64,000 bases of DNA from Corbicula japonica (taxonomy: Eukaryota > Mollusca > Bivalvia > Venerida > Cyrenidae): positions 3,286,001 to 3,350,000 of the forward strand of contig JAZAYU010000001.1 in the NCBI GenBank assembly GCA_038501625.1, written 5' to 3'. Positions 58,419 through 64,000 of this stretch are shown piece by piece. The position numbers and the translations under genes were made by a program. Under the pieces are notes generated by a model. That model ran no database searches. It was not told where the DNA came from and saw nothing but the letters and a program-made list of their open reading frames with translations. Each line of letters starts with the position of its first letter. Positions within the stretch are counted from its first letter, which is position 1.

Positions 58419-58559
58419 GAGTTATTTAGAGAATATGCAACATCATCACACCACTTGCGTACGGAGCAAGATATGCACCGGAAGCAGGCTGAAATGGAAG
58501 ACAGAATACAACAGAGACTAAAGGAGTGTGAGAGGGAACGAGAAATGGAGGCCAGAAAG
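58419..58559 (+). CDS. TBC1D31: TBC1D31 exon 19 (coiled coil)
   Basis: Acceptor ttcttttcag, donor AAG|gtaact, 47 codons, phase 0. ELFREYATSSHHLRTEQDMH then RIQQRLKECEREREMEARK. Confidence 0.92.
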
Positions 58560-58784
58560 GTAACTTAATGTAAATAATGAAGCCTGTCAAAACCAGCTAC
58601 CCAAAGCAAAGTTTGGAAAAGTGGCTGTTTGTACATGAAGGCTTTTTTTCATAATACAGTAATATTTATTGTAAATTATATTTTATGTAGCTTTGATTAC
58701 CAGCATTCTTAAGCAAGGGGCTGCTTAATCCAGATGACCACTAAAACAAGATTGATTCTAAATCAGTATGACACAAGCATAACC

Positions 58785-58980
58785 CGAAAATATATGTCTT
58801 TAAGGCATTGGCAAACAGTGTAGATCCAGATCAGCAGACACATCTGTGTTATCTGATCAGGATCTACACTGTTCCCTTTCTGATTTATTAGGTTATTTTC
58901 AACCAAAAAGCAAAAGTTGCAGATCTTTATCAGATGGCACAGATGTGCAAAGTGGGTATATATGGATTTAAAGGTTAAAT
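58785..58980. repeat. Family A MITE abutting exon 20 acceptor
   Basis: gtagatccagatcagcagac / ctgatcaggatctacactgt hairpin, centre ttattaggttattttcaacc, second hairpin truncated, end tatatggatttaaaggttaa. It ends about 10 bp before the exon 20 acceptor. Confidence 0.75.
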
Positions 58981-58989
58981 TGATTGCAG

Positions 58990-59106
58990 ACTATGGAAGA
59001 GAACCTTGCCAGGGCATCACAGAAGAATATTGACCTCTGGGCAGGAAATGAAATAGACCAACGACATCGCTTGGAGGATCTTCAAAGAGAAGTCAGAAAT
59101 GTACAG
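58990..59106 (+). CDS. TBC1D31: TBC1D31 exon 20 (coiled coil)
   Basis: Acceptor ttgattgcag, donor CAG|gtgaga, 39 codons, phase 0. TMEENLARASQKNIDLWAGN and RLEDLQREVRNVQ. The tract before the acceptor is purine/AT-rich because the MITE end is there. Confidence 0.92.
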
Positions 59107-59216
59107 GTGAGATTGTAGTATCCATAGCTAATTATTACATAAACTTTATAATACTTAGGCAGCATTTGTGTGTTTCATAGATCCTCATACTAAGTATGAA
59201 TTGTACTGGTTCCTAG

Positions 59217-59332
59217 GTCTTAAACTGAGCATGGAAACCAGTCTCAGATCTGAAGCTTCCCATTGGTTCAGTTATGGTATTGCTGAAATCTCTAAACTCT
59301 GATTTTAGTATTATAACCTTGGGCTTGCTGAT
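59217..59332. repeat. Family B palindromic MITE, degenerate
   Basis: cttaaactgagcatggaaac left end and ttagtattataaccttgggc right end are kept; the inner arms have decayed. Confidence 0.65.
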
Positions 59333-59544
59333 TGAATAAAATGGTATGCTCTAGTAAATGCAAATGCTTAGTTTCTACTAGGTGAATCTTACAACTTTAA
59401 TTGGTTGCTGATTAAGTTATTGTTTATACATGTATGTCACCATGATTTTACAAGATGGGTCTAGTTACGAAATTTTTCAATAATTTGTCATTGCAAATGA
59501 TTTATAAAAAGATAAATAACTGAATGTTGTATGTTTGTGAACAG

Positions 59545-59622
59545 TTATCAAGACTGAATGCTGTGAACCGAGGACTGGAACAAGAAGTGCACAATCTGAT
59601 GGGCAGATGTCAGGAGCAAAGG
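59545..59622 (+). CDS. TBC1D31: TBC1D31 exon 21 (coiled coil)
   Basis: Acceptor ttgtgaacag, donor AGG|gtaaat, 26 codons, phase 0. LSRLNAVNRGLEQEVHNLMG. Confidence 0.92.
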
Positions 59623-59722
59623 GTAAATATGTTAAATGTGTATACAGGGGTCCAAATATCTGGAATGATGCAAACTCAGGAAATTTTTTTCCCCAAAATC
59701 ATTAAATGTTTTAGATTGATAC

Positions 59723-60912
59723 CAGGGATGTACTAGGGATGTAAACGAACGTTCGAACATTCAAACGTTCAGATAAGATTATGAACATTCGAATGCATTT
59801 GAAGCATTCGAATGTTCGTGAAAATTCAATAATGATAGTTTGAAAATTCTTTTTTTAAGTTAATTATCTATATCAAGAATGGCAATCAAGACGCTATGAC
59901 ACACATACATCAAGATAATTGACTTTCCGTAAACAAAATACATGTAGATAACATGTCAGTATATTGGCTTGTATGCACGCGCGCGTTCTTTTGTAACATA
60001 CGGCTAAAATGTAAAATGCGGATTGAAATGAATTGTGGTACACATGCATAATCAAATTTTAAAGGTAGAAGATATTACTAGAATACGAATGTGATAAAAA
60101 TATAAAATAATTATTAAAATAGTGTATTATTTACTGCACATTTTAATAATGATTCAATTTAGTTAATCAATAGAGCCATTCAGTAATGAAAATTAAATTA
60201 TTCATGCATATTGTTACTATCAATTACTCTATGACACGTGAAACATAACAATCTGGAGTGCAAGTTAAGTGACAGTATTCAGACTGGCATGTTTATTTAA
60301 CACATGTCATTTACAATGGGTAAGAGTTTCACATGTCCTGTTTGGAGACAGAATGCTTGTGTACCAGGAAACCATCAATTACTGAACACATTATGTCAGT
60401 ATTTCCTCTGCTTGATATTTTTTTTCCAAATCGAAGAAATAATATTTTCACAAAATTTATTTTACTGTCATCATCTTTTACACGCAATATTATGCCACCT
60501 TCAGTTTCCTCGGATGTTAGGAAGCAATTTCAACACTCACACGATCGCAAGAGCCTCACGTGCATTCTTTGTAATAAAACACTTTCATACTCCAAGTTAT
60601 CTATGTGATCATCTTCAAAGAATGATTTGGAGTTTTTTCTCTGATAGTTTGCTTAATACTTACAAAAAGTTACAGAGGTAAATCCGTAGACAGATGGTGC
60701 TCCAATAAATAAACAGCCTATCATAATTTTGGAACGTTCGGAAATTCTTGGCAGAGTTTATTTGTATGACAGTTTTGTTCTATAATGTGGAGATTTAAGA
60801 CAGAAGGTTTCACAGTTAATGTGAAAGTTTGCGAAAAATTCGAACGTTCGAATGCAAAGTGATTCGAACATTTGAATGGTAAAATCCATGAAGGTGAAGA
60901 AAGCCATCCCTA
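59723..60912. mobile_element. hAT transposon relic with BED-type zinc finger remnant
   Basis: Ends CAGGGATG and (reverse complement) TAGGGATG with 8-bp flanks attgatac (59715-59722) and atcgatac (60913-60920), 7 of 8 identical, the hAT target-site size. Subterminal regions hold nested aacgttcgaa palindromes at both ends. On + at about 60490-60610 a frame reads SSDVRKQFQHSHDRKSLTCI then LCNKTLSYSKL, the Cys-x2-Cys part of a BED finger, ending in a stop. The transposase is otherwise gone, so this is a non-autonomous or decayed copy. Confidence 0.7.
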
Positions 60913-60920
60913 ATCGATAC

Positions 60921-61788
60921 AAATTCCTTTACAGGTTTATTATTATAGGTTAGAACTTTCGTGGTTGGAACAATAAACAAATAGTTATGAATCTTTGGGT
61001 TTGTTGTTAGAATGTACGTTTGAGTAATTCAGAAGATTGTGCTTGCTCTCAGTTCTGTCCCAGTTCAAAGAAGGCCACTGCAGTTGATAGCAGTAAAATT
61101 ATTGAATTGTTATCTTTATATAAATGCTTCTGTAATTAAAAAACTCAAATCGTATTATTCTGCGAAATTCATTGATTCATCAGTTCACATATAGTGAATA
61201 GCACTTTTCAGATGAAATTTTTATTAACAATTGTGAGTTTGCCAGATGGATCTCAAGTTTTGAATAGAGTATGACTTAGCATTGTCCATGAATGATATCT
61301 GTTTGGTTTTTGTTGTGATCTCTCTGAAAAGAACTGTTATAGTAATTGTTTGTCTCTGGTGTTGACATTATTTTCTTCAGTAAAGATCGATACAAGTCTT
61401 AGAATATTCGATTGGATATATCTATCTAGCCTAAAATACTGGTAAACATATCAAATACCAAGACAGAGCCCCATTGTTTGCAAGAACAGTAACCAAGCTC
61501 ATTTTGTTATTCAAAGTTTATGTTTGTTATCACCCCTTGATTGATACTGTGTTGTCAAGAAGATGTTGTTAAAAGATTGAATAGCAAAGTTGAAAGTTAG
61601 TTCATTGCTTCTTTTTGTGCACACCTCTGCTCAATAGAAATAAATTGCACTTGCTGAACGACTTGCATTTGGGATAATATATGAACATAACGGGTATTTT
61701 ATATCAAGAACATTTCCATCACATAGCAGTTTTATGCATAGATCAAAGGAATTTTATGAGATATAACAAATTTGTTACATATGAACAG
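60921..61788. other. TBC1D31 intron 21, 3' part
   Basis: AT-rich intronic sequence; nothing recognised. A frame that opens at 61681 reads into exon 22 but has no support before the acceptor. Confidence 0.6.
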
Positions 61789-61945
61789 CTTCAGGAAAAT
61801 ATTGATGGTGAGGATGAGCGTGAGACACAGCGGAAACTTGCTGATGAGGCCAATGCACGTCGACTGGACTTTGTTGCTAAGGAAGCACAGGATGCTCAGG
61901 AACATGGCCGAGACTTGACGGAAGATGCCATCAACAGTACATACA
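61789..61945 (+). CDS. TBC1D31: TBC1D31 exon 22 (coiled coil)
   Basis: Acceptor catatgaacag, donor A|gtgagt, phases 0/1. LQENIDGEDERETQRKLADE and ARRLDFVAKEAQDAQEHGRD continue the charged helix; conservation to vertebrates is lower here. Confidence 0.88.
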
Positions 61946-62059
61946 GTGAGTAGAACACAACACACATAAACACAATTGTGGATGGACAGATCTATGTAAA
62001 TAAGTGTAGCTGATTGCAATTAAAACAATGCTTCATACAATTTACTGTTATTAACACAA

Positions 62060-62290
62060 GAGGGGGGGGGGGAAATTGCATAATTCTGTGTAAAACATCT
62101 TCAAATGCTCTGTAAAAAGTACCTGTCAAGTGAATTATCTGTAAAACTTTCTCACATTCTCTGTAAAACGTCCCCTGATTCTCAGTTGATAACACATAGC
62201 AGAATTCTCTGTAAAACTACCCCAAATTCTCTGTCACATCCCAGAGTTCTCTGTATCATATCCCCAAAATATCTGTAACCCCCCCCAAAC
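62060..62290 (+). repeat. Degenerate tandem repeat in intron 22
   Basis: After a G run (11-12 G at 62062), about eight imperfect units of the type attctctgtaaaac, spaced 20-35 bp, ending in a C run at 62279-62287. Confidence 0.7.
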
Positions 62291-62473
62291 AATGATAAGT
62301 TAAAGTTAGAGAGCTGCTGCCAAACGAAAAAATATGAGAAATTAATGAGATATTCAATTCTGCTATAATTCTAGCACCATGTCAGTATTAAATATCAAAA
62401 TAGGTTTCATTTGTGTTGGATATAATAGATTTGGTCTGTCTGCTCATAATAAACTTGTGTTAAATGATTCCAG

Positions 62474-62578
62474 AATCGCGGCTTGGACAGTCGTATTTAG
62501 ATGGAACATCTAGGTCAGAATTGTTGAAGTCGTTTGAATCTCTGTCAACAGCAGATACAGATTCCTTAGCTACATCAA
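62474..62578 (+). CDS. TBC1D31: TBC1D31 exon 23
   Basis: Acceptor aaatgattccag, phase 1. Encodes KSRLGQSYLDGTSRSELLKS and FESLSTADTDSLATS, a serine-rich region. The first donor is TCAA|gtaagt at 62579, a perfect consensus and the first of an array of such sites. If no donor is used, the frame stays open through the repeat to TAA at 62836-62838 and adds (S/G)KS(R/L/Q)HT repeats. Confidence 0.75.
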
Positions 62579-63735
62579 GTAAGTCTCAGCATACCAGTAA
62601 GTCTCTGCATACCAGTAAGTCTCTGCATACAAGTAAGTCTCGGCATACCGGTAAGTCTCGGCATACTGGTAAGTCTCGGCATACTGGTAAGTCTCGGCAT
62701 ACCGGTAAGTCTCAGCATACCGGTAAGTCTCAGCATAACAGTAAGTCTCGGCATACCAGTAAGTCTCTTCATACCAGCAAGTCTCGGCATACCAGTAAGT
62801 CTCGGCATACCAGTAAGTCTCTGCATACCAGTAAGTAAGTCTTGGCATACCAGTAAGTCCCTGCATACCAGTAAGTCTCGGCATACCGGTAAGTCTCGGC
62901 ATACTGGTAAGTCTCGGCATACAGGTAAGTCTCAGCATACCGTTAAGTCTCAGCATAACAGTAAGTCTCGGCATACCAGTAAGTCACGGCATACCAGTAA
63001 GTCTTGGCATACCAGTAAGTCTCTTCATACCAGCAAGTCTCTGCATACCAGTATGTCTCGGCATACCAGTAAGTAAGTCTTGGCATACCAGTAAGTCTCT
63101 GCATACCGGTAAGTCTCTGCATACCAGTAAGTCTCGGCATACCGGTAAGTCCCGGCATACTGGTAAGTCTCGGCATACAGGTAAGTCTCGGCATACCGGT
63201 AAGTCTCAGCGTACCAGTAAGTCTCGGCATACCAATAAGTCTCAGCATACCAGTAAGTCTCTGCATACGAGTAAGTCTCTGCATACCAGTAAATCTCGGC
63301 ATACCAGTAAGTAAGTCTTGGCATACCGGAAAGAGTCAGCATACCGGTAAGTGTCGGTATACCATTAAGTCACGGCATACCAGTAAGTCTCGGCATACCA
63401 GTAAGTCTCTTCATACCAGCAAGTCTCTGCATACCAGCAAGTCTCGGCATACCAGTAAGTCTCGGCATACCAGTAAGTAAGTCTTGGCATATCAGTAAGT
63501 CTCTGCATACCGGTAAGTCTCGGCATACCGGTAAGTCTCGGCATACTGGTAAGTCTCGGCATACTGGTAAGTCTCAGCATACCGGTAAGTCTCAGCATAC
63601 CAGTAAGTCTCGGCATACCAGTAAGTCTCGGCTGCCAGTAAGTCTCGGCATACCGGTAAGTCTCTGCATACCAGTAAGTCTCTGCATTACAGTAAGTCTC
63701 GGCATACCAGTAAGTCACAGCATACCAATGTGTGC
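62579..63735 (+). repeat. 18-bp minisatellite whose unit carries a consensus 5' splice site
   Basis: Unit gtaagtctcggcatacca, about 63 units. Nearly every unit contains CAGTAAGT or CGGTAAGT, i.e. a strong U1 donor match. A 4-bp insertion giving gtaagtaagtcttggcat marks higher-order blocks at 62831, 63069, 63307 and 63473 (spacings 238, 238, 166). One unit near 63630 lacks 3 bp. The first 14 units are in frame with TBC1D31 exon 23 and encode hexapeptides; the first 4-bp insertion creates the stop. The long minus-strand frames are artefacts of the period. Confidence 0.93.
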
Positions 63736-63754
63736 TCATTGTCAGAGTCTTGCC

Positions 63755-63932
63755 CAGAGCTCACAACCATAAAACTAAGATTGGAGACCAGTCTCAAATC
63801 TCAAGCATCTGATTTGCTGATATGGCTACCAGCATCTCAAGCGTCTGATTGGATGAAATGCTGACTGCCAATCTGATGCTTGAGATTTGAGACAGGTCTA
63901 CATGATTTAGTTTTATGATCTTGGGCACTGGA
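63755..63932. repeat. Family B palindromic MITE with internal rearrangement
   Basis: ccataaaactaagattggag and ttagttttatgatcttgggc ends, agtctcaaatctcaagcatc paired to gatgcttgagatttgagaca, with an extra partial copy of the arm (catctcaagcgtctgattgg) in the middle. It directly follows the minisatellite. Confidence 0.8.
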
Positions 63933-64000
63933 ATAGATTCAAGCACAACAAAAATGTTACATGGAACAATGTGAAAAAAAGTTTAAGCCATACAAGTGTG

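Larger units (their letters stand above)
13876..62578 (+). other. TBC1D31: TBC1D31 (WDR67) gene locus, exons 1-23; 3' end beyond window
   Basis: TBC1D31 is a WD40-TBC-coiled-coil protein of centriolar satellites/centrosomes; in vertebrates it has been linked to PRKACB/PJA2/OFD1 regulation of ciliogenesis (established knowledge). Here 23 exons join with fully consistent phases to about 1033 codons: exons 1-7 encode WD40 repeats (residues ~30-345), exon 8 a polar linker, exons 9-14 the TBC domain (~405-689), and exons 15-22 a long Glu/Arg/Gln-rich coiled coil. The order and local sequence match the vertebrate protein from the first exon (GKVWHRKP) to the coiled coil. Exons 7-13 occur twice (copy A 21375-36978, copy B 37479-53132), most likely from an assembly haplotype duplication. 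The final exon(s) and stop were not found. The TBC domain lacks the usual IxxDxxR and YxQ fingers, so GAP activity is doubtful. Confidence 0.93.

Noticed and set aside
61681..61788. Upstream extension of exon 22 (frame starting MNITGILYQ)
   Set aside because: The frame continues past a good acceptor at 61788 and has no similarity to the family; treated as intron.
62570..63739. Long minus-strand frames made of MPRLTG / WYAETY-type repeats
   Set aside because: They arise only because the 18-bp minisatellite period is a multiple of three; no exon signals.

Overview
This is an AT-rich, intron-rich animal genomic contig, most likely from a mollusc and probably a bivalve. The basis is: no operons or ribosome-binding sites; three genes whose exons are joined by canonical GT..AG introns; a nested intronless TALE homeobox gene resembling the spiralian-specific SPILE genes; and dozens of small palindromic DNA transposons in the introns. 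The species cannot be fixed from the sequence alone.

Layout. (1) 914-2732 (+): the 3' exons of a four-transmembrane protein I cannot place in a named family; its first exon was not found. (2) 5328-10544 (-): a complete six-exon gene for magnesium-dependent phosphatase 1 (MDP1, HAD superfamily, 172 aa), with a 5'-truncated LINE in its fourth intron. (3) 13876 to the right edge (+): the TBC1D31 (WDR67) gene, a WD40 + TBC + coiled-coil protein of centriolar satellites. I trace 23 exons with consistent phases; the last exon(s) lie beyond the window. (4) Inside TBC1D31 intron 12, on the same strand, sits a single-exon 300-aa TALE homeobox gene with its own TATA box.

The main structural anomaly is that 21375-36978 and 37479-53132 are the same ~15.6-kb segment twice, separated by a run of exactly 500 N. 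Both copies carry TBC1D31 exons 7-13 and the homeobox gene, while exons 1-6 and 14-23 occur once. The copies differ by scattered SNPs and small indels, including one unit of a 33-bp minisatellite (11 versus 10 units). This looks like two haplotypes of one heterozygous locus placed in series by the assembler, not a real tandem duplication. The repeated exons total 1053 nt (351 codons), so an automatic gene model would read through both copies in frame and give a false protein with two TBC domains.

Repeats. Family A is a ~240-bp foldback element with ends that read TTAACCCTTTCCT / AGGAAAGGGTTAA, fitting a piggyBac-type MITE with TTAA target duplication; about 31 distinct copies occur here, several directly beside splice sites. 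Family B is a ~145-bp near-perfect palindrome. There are four hAT-like elements with terminal repeats and target duplications, and two decayed LINEs. The most unusual repeat is an ~1.15-kb 18-bp minisatellite (62579-63735) in which almost every unit carries the consensus 5' splice site GTAAGT; it begins exactly at the donor of TBC1D31 exon 23.
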